A stretch of 64,000 nucleotides of DNA. Source: Blautia wexlerae (lineage in GTDB: Bacteria > Bacillota > Clostridia > Lachnospirales > Lachnospiraceae). Where the stretch lies: the NCBI RefSeq assembly GCF_013300825.1, contig NZ_JAAIMY010000008.1, positions 46,568-110,567 of the forward strand, written 5' to 3'. The translations under genes and the position numbers were made by a program. Every line of letters begins with the position of its first letter. Position 1 is the first letter of the stretch. The notes under the pieces were generated by a model. That model made no database searches and was not told the DNA's origin. It saw nothing but the letters and a program-made list of their open reading frames with translations. Below, one piece after another: positions 27,122-36,298 of the stretch.

Positions 27122-29017
27122 ATGGCTGAGAGCAGAAAGATGAAAACAGAAAAGGGGCTGGCTCTTGTGCCTGGTGCAAATCCGTTGGCAGATGGCTGTA
27201 ATTTTGCAGTTGAGGTACCGGAAGACAGCAGAGCATCTCTGATTCTCTACAAAAAGAGATCAGCAAAACCTTATGTGGAGATTCCTTTTACAGAAGAAAA
27301 CAGAACCGGAAATGTATATGCAATGTATATTCCGGATTTTGATCTGAAAGAGTACGAGTACAATTTTCTGATAAATGGAAAGGTGTATACTGATCCCTGT
27401 GCGTACAGGATTCTGGGACGGGAACGCTTTGGTGCAGAGGTGGGTACGAATCCGCACAAAGTCAGGGGAGGATTTCTTAAAAAAGAAGTTTTTGACTGGG
27501 AGAACGACAAAAATCCGGCTATTCCATATCACGAAATGATCCTTTATAAACTGCATGTGCGCGGATATACAAAAGCGAATCGGACGATAACCGGTACAAA
27601 GGGAACTTTTCAGGCACTGGAGGAAATGATCCCGTACTGGAAAGAGCTTGGTATCAATACAATTGAACTGATGCCTGCATATGAATTTATGGAAAGCGGT
27701 ACCTGTAAGAATTCTGAATCTGAGAAAATGGTATCTGAGAAGCATACACAGGGACGTGTTAATTTCTGGGGATATATGTATGGCTATTATTTTGCACCCA
27801 AGAGATCTTACTGTGCAACAGATGATCCGGAGAAAGAGTTTAAAACATTCATTAAAAAACTGCATCAGGCCGGAATTGCCTGTATCATGGAAATGTATTT
27901 TCCACGAGAATGTAATCCTGTGACAGCACTCAGGGCATTGCAGTTCTGGAAACTTTACTATCATGTAGACGGATTTCATGTATTGGGTGAGGGAGTTTCT
28001 GCCAAATTGCTGATGCATGACGGGGTTTTAAGTGATACCCGGCTGATGTTTCACGATTTTGATGAGAGCCAGATCCGGAAAAAGAAGAAACCGGAAGACA
28101 AATGTATTGCACAGTATAATCCGGGATTTTTGCAGGATATGCGCCGTTTCCTGAAAAGTGACGAAGATATGGTTTCAGCGACAGCTTACCATATCAGAAG
28201 AAATCCCAATGCCTATGCAGTTATCAATTATATGGCCTGTCAGGATGGCTTTACCATGAATGATATGGTGACCTATAATTACAGACATAATGAAGCAAAT
28301 CAGGAGAATAATCACGATGGCAGCAGTTATAATTATTCCTGGAACTGTGGCGTGGAAGGGCCAAGCAGAAGGCTGCAGATCAGACAGATGAGAGAACGTC
28401 AGATCAGAAATGCTTTTCTTATGGTGCTGCTCAGTCAGGGTGTTCCTATGATCTATGGCGGGGATGAGTTTGGAAATTCACAGAACGGAAATAATAATGC
28501 CTATTGTCAGGATAATCAGGTTGGATGGATTGACTGGAAAGCACTGAAGAAAAATGAATCCCTGTTTCAGTTTGTAAAGAATGCCATTGCTTTCCGGAAA
28601 GAACATCCGATTCTTCATGTTCCGGGAGAAATGTACGGAGTGGATTATCAGACCAGGGGACTGCCAGATGTTTCCCTTCATGGAGAACGCGCATGGTATA
28701 TGAATTCTGAGAACACATCCAGACTGCTTGGAATTATGTATTGTGGCGCCTATGCGCACCGGGCAGACGGCAGCGAGGATGCTTCCATATACGTTGCATA
28801 TAACTTTCACTGGGAAGATCGTATTTTTGCGCTTCCTAATCTGGCAGGATACAGAAAATGGAAGAAAGTGATTGATACCAGTGCTGTGAAAGAGAATGGT
28901 TTTCTGGAGCAGGAACAGGAAACTTATAGTAAAAAGCTGAAGGTCACACCGCGTACGATCGTGGTGCTGATGGCTGTAGAGGAGGAGAAGAAAGATGCAT
29001 CCGTGGCTGCACTTTAA
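27122..29017 (+). CDS. GH13 (GlgX/isoamylase-like) homologue lacking catalytic residues
   Basis: 631 residues from ATG 27122 (AAGGAG 8 nt upstream). An N-terminal CBM48-like region (about 25-125) and a GH13 barrel resemble debranching enzymes: YKLHVRGYTK, YWKELGINTIELMPAYEF, MVLLSQGVPMIYGGDEFG. The catalytic regions are altered. Region I is GIACIMEMYFPRE (251-263) instead of a D...NH pattern. Region II is DGFHVL (283-288), with Leu288 where the nucleophile Asp should be and His286 for Arg. No acid/base Glu is evident in region III. Region IV keeps Asp375 but has Gln374 for His. It is probably catalytically dead and may bind glycogen or regulate. The frame is intact. Confidence 0.8.
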   Translation: MAESRKMKTEKGLALVPGANPLADGCNFAVEVPEDSRASLILYKKRSAKPYVEIPFTEENRTGNVYAMYIPDFDLKEYEYNFLINGKVYTDPCAYRILGRERFGAEVGTNPHKVRGGFLKKEVFDWENDKNPAIPYHEMILYKLHVRGYTKANRTITGTKGTFQALEEMIPYWKELGINTIELMPAYEFMESGTCKNSESEKMVSEKHTQGRVNFWGYMYGYYFAPKRSYCATDDPEKEFKTFIKKLHQAGIACIMEMYFPRECNPVTALRALQFWKLYYHVDGFHVLGEGVSAKLLMHDGVLSDTRLMFHDFDESQIRKKKKPEDKCIAQYNPGFLQDMRRFLKSDEDMVSATAYHIRRNPNAYAVINYMACQDGFTMNDMVTYNYRHNEANQENNHDGSSYNYSWNCGVEGPSRRLQIRQMRERQIRNAFLMVLLSQGVPMIYGGDEFGNSQNGNNNAYCQDNQVGWIDWKALKKNESLFQFVKNAIAFRKEHPILHVPGEMYGVDYQTRGLPDVSLHGERAWYMNSENTSRLLGIMYCGAYAHRADGSEDASIYVAYNFHWEDRIFALPNLAGYRKWKKVIDTSAVKENGFLEQEQETYSKKLKVTPRTIVVLMAVEEEKKDASVAAL

Positions 29018-29606
29018 AACAATAACCAGACATAAGCTGTTGGTTATGCATTACTGTTTCCGGGCTGGTATGTATAAACAGGGACTGCTTCATGACCTGT
29101 CCAAATATGCACCTGTGGAATTTCTGGTTGGATGTAAATACTATCAGGGAGACAGAAGTCCCAACAATGCAGAAAGAGAAGATACAGGAATATCAAAATC
29201 CTGGCTTCATCATAAAGGGCGCAACAAACATCATTTTGAGTACTGGGTAGATTATGCACCGGGAGATGAGCATATCATCAATGGTGTGCCCATGCCCCGT
29301 AAATATATTGCGGAAATGGTGATGGACAGGATCAGTGCTTCCAGAAATTATCTGGGGGATAAGTATGATCAGCATCAGCCTCTGGACTATTATCTGAAAG
29401 GTAAGGAAAAACTGTGGTTTATCCATCCGAAGACAAAGAGAGATCTGGAGGGACTGCTGCGGATACTTAATGATCATGGGGAAGAGGTGCTGATTTCCTA
29501 TATTAAGAATGTTTATCTGAAAAAAGATAAAGCCCTGACAGGCAGAAAACATACAGCAAAAAGAGAATGTAAACAGGCTGGCAGACAGGAACAGATAAAT
29601 TTCTGA
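28995..29606 (+). CDS. DUF5662 family protein
   Basis: 203 residues; GAGGAG upstream, start 23 nt inside the preceding GH13-like gene. Resembles DUF5662: an N-terminal HKLLVMHYCFRAGMYKQGLLHDLSKYAPVEF with an HD-like His-Asp pair, then YYQGDRSPN, WLHHKGRNKHHFEYW and MPRKYIAEMVMDR. The conserved histidines suggest a metal-dependent hydrolase relative, but activity is not established. A Lys-rich tail follows. The overlap implies co-translation with the pseudoenzyme. Confidence 0.8.
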   Translation: MHPWLHFKTITRHKLLVMHYCFRAGMYKQGLLHDLSKYAPVEFLVGCKYYQGDRSPNNAEREDTGISKSWLHHKGRNKHHFEYWVDYAPGDEHIINGVPMPRKYIAEMVMDRISASRNYLGDKYDQHQPLDYYLKGKEKLWFIHPKTKRDLEGLLRILNDHGEEVLISYIKNVYLKKDKALTGRKHTAKRECKQAGRQEQINF

Positions 29607-29641
29607 TTGACAGAGTACCTGTTTGGGTGTAAAAATATAAA

Positions 29642-29678
29642 ACAGTTACTGTGAAGGTCTTTGCCGGACGGTAACTGT
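29642..29678 (+). repeat. Inverted repeat after DUF5662 gene
   Basis: ACAGTTAC (29642-29649) and GTAACTGT (29671-29678) around a 21-nt loop, without a T run. Confidence 0.4.
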
Positions 29679-29751
29679 AATAATTCCATAAAATGGCGGA
29701 AAAATGTCGAAAAACAAGAAATACACTTGCGTGATGCTAAGGTAATGTGGT

Positions 29752-29790
29752 AAAGTAGCCGGGTACAGAAGTGGTACCCGGTTACTTTTT
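29752..29790 (+). terminator. Terminator upstream of putP
   Basis: A 15-bp stem (29752-29766 with 29774-29788, core CCGGGTAC/GTACCCGG) followed by T residues. It closes the exoA-DUF5662 unit or attenuates putP. The rest of the gap 29607-29902 holds only the inverted repeat above and no clear gene. Confidence 0.8.
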
Positions 29791-29902
29791 GCAGTATATA
29801 AAATGACTGTATTCTGTTTTTGGATAAATATGTGAAGAAAACAGAACATACTTTGGCAAATCCAGAGTGTATGAAAAAAAGAAGAAAAAAGGAGGAGTAA
29901 AT

Positions 29903-31438
29903 TTGAGTGGTACAATAATGGTCATATTGTCCGCATTTGTTGCCTATCTGTTACTTATGATAGTCATTGGTGTGGTTTATATGAAAAAAACAAGCAGCTC
30001 GGAAGATTATTTTCTGGGCGGACGTGGACTGAATGCATGGGTAGCGGCTCTTTCAGCACAGGCATCAGATATGAGCGGATGGCTCTTAATGGGACTTCCG
30101 GGAGCAATTTATTCACTGGGAACAGGACAGATCTGGATTGCTGTAGGTCTGTTCATCGGAACTGTATTAAACTGGGTGTGTATTTCACACAGACTTCGTA
30201 AATATACGATCGCAGCAAACAATTCCCTTACAATCCCGGCATTTCTTGAGAACAGATTTCAGGATAAGAAGAGAATCCTGTTATTGCTTTCATCCATCGT
30301 GATCGTAATCTTTTTCCTGGTTTATACAGCTTCTGCACTGGCAGCAGGCGGTAAACTTTTTAACACAGTATTTGGAATTGATTATCATATAGCTCTGGCA
30401 ATTGGTGCAGCAGTTATCCTCTGTTATACATTTATGGGGGGATTTATGGCTGTATGCGTAACTGACTTTGTACAGGGAACACTGATGCTGATCGGTCTTC
30501 TGATCGTTCCGCTGGTTGCATATCTGACACTGAGCGGAAGCCTGAGTGATCTTCTGACACAGAGCGGAGCACCGGGTGGAGCAGCAGCTTTTCTGAATCC
30601 TTTTGAGAACGGAGAGCGCCCATATACATTTGTTGAAATCTTTTCCCAGCTTGCATGGGGACTTGGATACTGCGGTATGCCTCATATCCTTACCCGCTTC
30701 ATGGCTGTAAAGAGTGAGAAAGAATTAAAAAAATCCAGTATGATCGCAATCGTGTGGGATATCCTTTCTCTGACAGCAGCGTGCTTTATCGGTATTATAG
30801 GTCGTGCATATCTGCTTCCGACTGTACTTGGTGAAAATGGTGCATCTTCCTCAGAGAGTGTATTTATCGAGATGATCAATAAACTGTTTTCCACTCATCT
30901 GGGACTTCCGTTTATCGGAGGAATCTTCCTTTGCGGTATTCTTGCGGCAATTATGTCCACAGCTGATTCACAGCTTCTGGTAACAGCGTCCGCAGCATCT
31001 GAGGATTTATATCATCAGTTCATTAAGAAGGATGCAGACTCAAAGGAAATTCTTGCAGTTGCAAGATTTACGGTTATCGTGGTATCTGTTCTCGCATTTG
31101 TGATCGCGTGGAATCCGAATAGCAGTATTATGGGACTGGTATCCAATGCATGGGCCGGTCTTGGTGCAGCGTTTGGTCCGACTGTGGTAATGTCACTGTT
31201 CTGGAGAAGAACAAATCTTGCAGGTGCAGTTGCAGGCATTGTTTCCGGTGGTCTGACAGTTATCGTCTGGGATTATATACCGCTTGCGGCAGGACAGACT
31301 CTTGGTTCTTATACAGGACTTTATTCTCTGGCTGTAGGTTTTGCTGTCAGCCTTGCGATGATCATTATCTTCAGTCTGGCTACGAAAGCACCATCTAAAG
31401 AAATCACAGATGTGTTTGATAAAGTGGCAGGAAAATAA
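29903..31438 (+). CDS. putP: Sodium/proline symporter PutP
   Basis: Inner-membrane Na+-coupled L-proline importer of the SSS family (LeuT fold). 511 residues from TTG 29903, placed 5 nt after GGAGGAG; no upstream ATG fits. About 13 hydrophobic segments. SSEDYFLGGRGL, ALSAQASDMSGWLLMGLPG, AADSQLLVTASAASEDLY-like (here STADSQLL) and FGPTVVMSLFW are typical PutP sites. No proline dehydrogenase is adjacent. Confidence 0.92.
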   Translation: MSGTIMVILSAFVAYLLLMIVIGVVYMKKTSSSEDYFLGGRGLNAWVAALSAQASDMSGWLLMGLPGAIYSLGTGQIWIAVGLFIGTVLNWVCISHRLRKYTIAANNSLTIPAFLENRFQDKKRILLLLSSIVIVIFFLVYTASALAAGGKLFNTVFGIDYHIALAIGAAVILCYTFMGGFMAVCVTDFVQGTLMLIGLLIVPLVAYLTLSGSLSDLLTQSGAPGGAAAFLNPFENGERPYTFVEIFSQLAWGLGYCGMPHILTRFMAVKSEKELKKSSMIAIVWDILSLTAACFIGIIGRAYLLPTVLGENGASSSESVFIEMINKLFSTHLGLPFIGGIFLCGILAAIMSTADSQLLVTASAASEDLYHQFIKKDADSKEILAVARFTVIVVSVLAFVIAWNPNSSIMGLVSNAWAGLGAAFGPTVVMSLFWRRTNLAGAVAGIVSGGLTVIVWDYIPLAAGQTLGSYTGLYSLAVGFAVSLAMIIIFSLATKAPSKEITDVFDKVAGK

Positions 31439-31472
31439 TAGAATAGAAAGACTATCCATTTTCGGATGAATT

Positions 31473-31481
31473 TGTTATAAT
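31473..31481 (+). promoter_or_regulatory. glf promoter (extended -10)
   Basis: TGTTATAAT with no good -35. The predicted start (about 31488) falls inside the terminator stem at 31483-31507. Confidence 0.55.
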
Positions 31482-31482
31482 G

Positions 31483-31512
31483 GCAGTAGCGCAAAAAAGC
31501 GTTACTGCTTTT
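31483..31512 (+). terminator. putP terminator overlapping the glf start point
   Basis: GCAGTAGCGC (31483-31492) pairs with GCGTTACTGC (31498-31507), then TTTTT. Confidence 0.8.
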
Positions 31513-31540
31513 TCAATATTACAAGAAGAAGGTGTCGCAC

Positions 31541-32656
31541 ATGAAGAAATATGATTATCTGATAGTAGGAGCCGGCCTTTTTGGTGCAGTGTTTGCACAT
31601 GAGGCCACAAGACGGGGGAAAACATGCCTTGTGATCGATAAGAGAGGTCATATCGGCGGTAATATTTACACAGAAGAAGTAGAGGGAATCCAAGTACACA
31701 GATACGGTGCACATATCTTCCATACTTCCAGAAAACAGGTGTGGGATTATATCAATCAGTTTGCAGAATTTAATCATTTTGTGAATTCACCGATCGCAGT
31801 CTATAAGGATGAATTATATAATCTGCCGTTTAATATGAATACCTTTCATCAGCTCTGGGGAGTACGTACTCCTGCAGAAGCAAAGGCGAAGATACAGGAA
31901 CAGATCGCAAGAATGCACATTACCCATCCAAAGAACCTGGAGGAACAGGCGCTTGCACTGGTTGGACAGGACGTATATGAGAAACTGGTAGAAGGATATA
32001 CAAGGAAGCAGTGGGGCAGGGAGTGTAAAGATCTGCCGGCATTTATCATAAAAAGACTGCCTTTGCGTTATACTTATGATAATAACTATTTCAAAGATCC
32101 TTACCAGGGAATCCCCAAAGGCGGATATACACGTATTGTGAAGAAACTCCTGGAGGGCGTACAGGTATGTCTGAATACAGATTTCTTTGCAAACAGAGAG
32201 GAACTGACCGCACAGGCAGACAAAGTACTCTTTACAGGTATGATTGATGAATTTTATGACTATTGTTACGGAGAACTGGAATACAGATCACTGAGATTTG
32301 AGACAGAAGTGCTGGATATGGGAAATTATCAGGGCAATGCGGTTGTCAATTATACAGATTATGAAGTGCCGTATACAAGAATCATTGAGCATAAACATTT
32401 TGAATTTGGTACACAGCCAAAGACTGTGATCACCAGAGAATATCCGGCAGCATGGGAAAAAGGCAAAGAGCCTTACTATCCGGTCAATGATCCGAAGAAC
32501 AGTGAACTGTTTGACAAATATGAACGCCGCGCATTAGAAGAGAAGAATGTGATCTTTGGCGGAAGACTCGGCATGTATCGCTACATGGATATGGATCAGG
32601 TTATTGAAGAGGCACTGTCTCTGGCAGAAACAGAGCTTACCTATGAAGAGCCATGA
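31541..32656 (+). CDS. glf: UDP-galactopyranose mutase
   Basis: FAD enzyme interconverting UDP-galactopyranose and UDP-galactofuranose, supplying galactofuranose for surface glycans. 371 residues from ATG 31541 with AAGAAGG upstream. FAD-binding DYLIVGAGLFGAVFAHEATRRG, GHIGGNIYTE, YGAHIFHT, YTRKQWGRECKDLPAFIIKRLPLR and the C-terminal IFGGRLGMYRYMDMDQVI are family-typical. No glycosyltransferase genes are adjacent, so it serves a locus elsewhere or works with the dTDP-sugar genes at 49.5-52.5 kb. Confidence 0.95.
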   Translation: MKKYDYLIVGAGLFGAVFAHEATRRGKTCLVIDKRGHIGGNIYTEEVEGIQVHRYGAHIFHTSRKQVWDYINQFAEFNHFVNSPIAVYKDELYNLPFNMNTFHQLWGVRTPAEAKAKIQEQIARMHITHPKNLEEQALALVGQDVYEKLVEGYTRKQWGRECKDLPAFIIKRLPLRYTYDNNYFKDPYQGIPKGGYTRIVKKLLEGVQVCLNTDFFANREELTAQADKVLFTGMIDEFYDYCYGELEYRSLRFETEVLDMGNYQGNAVVNYTDYEVPYTRIIEHKHFEFGTQPKTVITREYPAAWEKGKEPYYPVNDPKNSELFDKYERRALEEKNVIFGGRLGMYRYMDMDQVIEEALSLAETELTYEEP

Positions 32657-32739
32657 AAGTAGAGTTTTGGATTGTAAGAGAAAGGTAACTGTAAAGGCAG
32701 CAGACAGTTGCAGATAAAGTAACCGGAAAGGACAAATAT

Positions 32740-33324
32740 ATGACAGACACACCAACAATTGCTCTTTATTACAGAGAGCATGATCCGATGAAAAGAAAGA
32801 TGTTTCTTGACCAGTCTATTGCGGCAGGTGAAGATGAGGAGGCAAATGCTGTCCGTAAGGAACTGTGGGAACTGCGTTACGGAGAACCTTCAGAGGCAGG
32901 CTCCGGTACACGTGCTGATGGATATCTGGCACTTTGGATGGCAATGGAATATAACAAGGATACAGCGGGAAAGCTGTTTGGTTTAAAGAGGGCCAGAAAA
33001 GAAATCGGGAAAAATCTTACCAGGCTGAAATTCAGAGAAATGCAGGAGAAAAGTGAGCTTCACAGAGAACTGCTTTACAGAGAATGCTGCCATATGGTCA
33101 AAACCTATATGGAACTCTGCGAGAAGGATAAGGCCTATAACACGATCTTGTGCGGGATTGTCCATATCAGTGAGAAAAGTGCAAAGAGTAAGATTCAGAA
33201 CGATATTTATACCACTGCCATTGCATTTCCGGAGGAAATCAACATGCAGGAAGAACTGGAAATGATAACAAGGGCAGCAAGAGAAGTTTATGAGGCACAT
33301 TTCCCGGGAGAAGGCGGATTATAA
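32740..33324 (+). CDS. Unrecognised Lachnospiraceae-type protein
   Basis: 194 residues, AAAGGA upstream, no signal peptide or membrane segment. Mostly helical and charged; GYLALWMAMEYNKD and ECCHMVKTYMELCEKDKAYNT are the most distinctive parts. It may belong to DUF6553, but I am not certain. It lies between glf and the M16C peptidase gene, 33 nt upstream of the latter, and is probably co-transcribed with it. No function can be proposed. Confidence 0.6.
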   Translation: MTDTPTIALYYREHDPMKRKMFLDQSIAAGEDEEANAVRKELWELRYGEPSEAGSGTRADGYLALWMAMEYNKDTAGKLFGLKRARKEIGKNLTRLKFREMQEKSELHRELLYRECCHMVKTYMELCEKDKAYNTILCGIVHISEKSAKSKIQNDIYTTAIAFPEEINMQEELEMITRAAREVYEAHFPGEGGL

Positions 33325-33357
33325 AGAAAAGCCAAAAAAAAATTACTGGAGGCATAC

Positions 33358-36282
33358 ATGAACAAAGAAAATTTGACGGCTTATGAAGTTGTGACAGAAG
33401 AAAATCTGACAGATATCCATTCTACAGGCTGGCTTCTGCGCCATAAGAAAACAGGTGCAAGAGTTATGCTGATCGAGAATGATGATGAGAATAAAGTATT
33501 TAATATTGCATTCCGCACACCGCCTAAGGACAGCACAGGTGTGGCACATATCCTGGAGCACAGTGTACTCTGCGGTTCAAGGGAATTTCCATTAAAGGAT
33601 CCTTTCGTAGAACTGGTAAAGGGTTCTCTGAATACGTTCCTGAATGCCATGACTTATCCGGATAAAACCTGCTATCCTGTAGCCAGCTGCAATGATAAGG
33701 ATTTTCAGAATCTGATGCATGTTTATCTGGATGCGGTATTTTATCCGAATATCTATAAAAGAGAAGAGATTTTCCGTCAGGAAGGCTGGAACTATCATCT
33801 GGAACAGAAGGAAGGACCGCTGAAATATAACGGTGTTGTATATAATGAGATGAAAGGTGCTTTCTCCTCACCGGATGAAGTTCTGGAACGGGAGATTATG
33901 AATCACCTTTTCCCTGATACCACTTATGGATGTGAATCAGGCGGTGATCCGAAAAATATTCCGGATCTTACCTATGAGAATTTCCTGAATTTCCACAGAA
34001 CTTATTACCATCCATCCAACAGCTATATTTATCTGTATGGAAATATGGATATGGAAGAGAAACTGGCATTCCTGGATGAGCATTATCTGTCGCATTTTGA
34101 TTATCTGGATGTGGATTCTGTTATTCAGGAACAGAAAGCATTCGGAGCATGCCGGGATGTGACTCTTGAGTATCCGGTTGCTGAGAATGAGGGAGAAGAG
34201 GACAATACCTATCTTTCTTATAACATGGTTGTTGGAAATGCTGCGGACAGTCAGATGGCGATGGCATTTGAGGTATTGGATTACGCACTGTTAAGCGCAC
34301 CGGGAGCACCGTTAAAGCAGGCACTTCTGGATGTAAAAGCAGGCAAGGATGTCTATGGATCTTATGATGATGGTATTCTCCAGCCATATTTTACAGTAAT
34401 TGCAAAAGGTTCCAATCCGGACAAAAAAGAAGAATTCGTATCTGTGATCAGACAGGTACTGGGAGATATTGTTAAGAATGGAATTGATAAGAAAGCTGTA
34501 GAGGCTGGAATCAATTACTTTGAATTCCGTTATCGTGAAGCTGATTTTTCCTCTTATCCAAAAGGACTGATGTACAGTCTGGATATTCTGGGAGACTGGC
34601 TGTATGAAAAAGGAAATCCCTTTGCACAGGTACAGCAGCTTACAGTTTTTGAAAACCTGAAAAAGGCAGTAAACGAAGGATATTTTGAAGAACTGATCCG
34701 TAAATATCTTCTTGAAAATCCCCATGGATGCATCATGACTCTTATACCGAAGAAAGGTCTGGCAGCCCAGCGTGAAAAAGAACTGGAGGAGAAGCTGGAA
34801 GCATACAGAAGCAGTCTTTCTGAAGAACAGCTGGATGCAATGGTTGAGAAGACGAAAGCACTGGAAGCATATCAGGAAGCCGGCGAAGATCCAAAAGCAC
34901 TGGAGTGCATTCCGATGTTAAAGAGAAGCGATATTAAGAAGGAAGCTGCAAAGATCGTAAATGAAGAATTAACTGTAGACAACAGTCTGTTCCTTTACCA
35001 TGATGTATGCACAAATGGCATCGGTTATGTAGATCTGATGTTTAAGACTGACAGTATCGCACCTGAGCAGATTCCTTATCTGGGACTTTTGAAATCCGTA
35101 CTGGGTTATGTGGATACAGAGCATTACACATACGGAGAACTGTTTAATGAGATCAATGCCAATACAGGCGGTATCAACTGTGGGGTAGAGGTTTTTGACA
35201 GAGCTGATTCTACAGAAGAGTTTCAGGCTATGTTCTCTGTAAGAGGTAAGGCACTCTATACAAAAATGGATTTCCTTTTCAAAATGATTGGGGAGATCCT
35301 GAACAGCTCGAAACTGGAAGATACCAAGCGTCTCTATGAGATTGTTGCATCTGTGAAGTCCAGGGCACAGGTAAACCTGACAGGTGCCGGACATTCCACT
35401 GCTGTACTCAGAGCAGCGGCATATTCTTCTCCGATGGCTGCATTCCAGGATGAGATGGCGGGAATCGGATATTATCAGTTTATCGAAAAACTGGAAAAAG
35501 ATTTTGAACAGCGAAAAGAGGAAACTGTAGAAGAGCTTTGTAAACTGATGAAAAAAATTCTCCGTCCGGAGAACTTTATGATCAGTTATACAGGTGAGAG
35601 AGAGTCCCTGGAGACAGTTCAGAAACTGGCGGGAACTGTAAAGGCAGGACTTGGCACAGAACCAGTGGAAAAATCGAAAGAGAAGCTGACTTGCACAAAG
35701 AAAAATGAGGGATTTAAGACTTCCGGACAGGTCCAGTATGTGGCTCAGACCGGTAATTTTAAGAAAAAAGGCCTGGAATATACAGGTGCACTGGAAATTC
35801 TGAAGGTTATCTTAAGTTATGATTATCTGTGGATGAATCTGCGCGTAAAGGGCGGTGCATATGGATGCATGAGCGGATTTAAGAGGAATGGTGAGAGCTA
35901 TCTGGTATCTTACCGCGATCCTCATCTGAAACGTACACTGGATGTATATAAGGGGATTCCGGATTATATCCGTAATTTCCAGGCAGATGAGCGGGAGATG
36001 ACAAAATATATCATTGGTACCATCAGCGGAAAGGATGTGCCCAGGACACCTCAGATGAAAGGTTCTGTTTCCAAGACAGCATATTTCTGCGGTGTGACAG
36101 AGGAGATGCTCCAGAAAGAACGTGATCAGATCCTGAATGCGTCTGCAGAGGATATTCATGCACTGGCCGAGATCATAGAGGCAGTTCTGGCAGCAGATCA
36201 GATCTGTGTAGTGGGAAGCGAGAGCAAGGTGGCTGAGGCTTCTGATGTACTGATGGAAGTGAAACCACTGATCAATTGTTAA
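33358..36282 (+). CDS. M16C zinc metallopeptidase (presequence-protease-like)
   Basis: 974 residues in one chain holding two pairs of M16 domains. The inverted zinc motif HILEH places His64, Glu67 and His68; the third ligand is probably Glu164 in VYNEMKGAFSS, 96 residues later, the spacing of the PreP/Cym1 subfamily. The C-terminal half carries WMNLRVKGGAYGC, the substrate-gripping motif. No signal peptide, so a cytoplasmic oligopeptide-degrading chamber is likely. It is followed 16 nt later by era. Confidence 0.94.
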   Translation: MNKENLTAYEVVTEENLTDIHSTGWLLRHKKTGARVMLIENDDENKVFNIAFRTPPKDSTGVAHILEHSVLCGSREFPLKDPFVELVKGSLNTFLNAMTYPDKTCYPVASCNDKDFQNLMHVYLDAVFYPNIYKREEIFRQEGWNYHLEQKEGPLKYNGVVYNEMKGAFSSPDEVLEREIMNHLFPDTTYGCESGGDPKNIPDLTYENFLNFHRTYYHPSNSYIYLYGNMDMEEKLAFLDEHYLSHFDYLDVDSVIQEQKAFGACRDVTLEYPVAENEGEEDNTYLSYNMVVGNAADSQMAMAFEVLDYALLSAPGAPLKQALLDVKAGKDVYGSYDDGILQPYFTVIAKGSNPDKKEEFVSVIRQVLGDIVKNGIDKKAVEAGINYFEFRYREADFSSYPKGLMYSLDILGDWLYEKGNPFAQVQQLTVFENLKKAVNEGYFEELIRKYLLENPHGCIMTLIPKKGLAAQREKELEEKLEAYRSSLSEEQLDAMVEKTKALEAYQEAGEDPKALECIPMLKRSDIKKEAAKIVNEELTVDNSLFLYHDVCTNGIGYVDLMFKTDSIAPEQIPYLGLLKSVLGYVDTEHYTYGELFNEINANTGGINCGVEVFDRADSTEEFQAMFSVRGKALYTKMDFLFKMIGEILNSSKLEDTKRLYEIVASVKSRAQVNLTGAGHSTAVLRAAAYSSPMAAFQDEMAGIGYYQFIEKLEKDFEQRKEETVEELCKLMKKILRPENFMISYTGERESLETVQKLAGTVKAGLGTEPVEKSKEKLTCTKKNEGFKTSGQVQYVAQTGNFKKKGLEYTGALEILKVILSYDYLWMNLRVKGGAYGCMSGFKRNGESYLVSYRDPHLKRTLDVYKGIPDYIRNFQADEREMTKYIIGTISGKDVPRTPQMKGSVSKTAYFCGVTEEMLQKERDQILNASAEDIHALAEIIEAVLAADQICVVGSESKVAEASDVLMEVKPLINC

Positions 36283-36298
36283 AAAAGGAAAGAACAGA

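Noticed and set aside
29646..29915. Small minus-strand frame of 89 codons before putP
   Set aside because: It spans the terminator at 29752-29790 and the putP ribosome site, and has no start signal.
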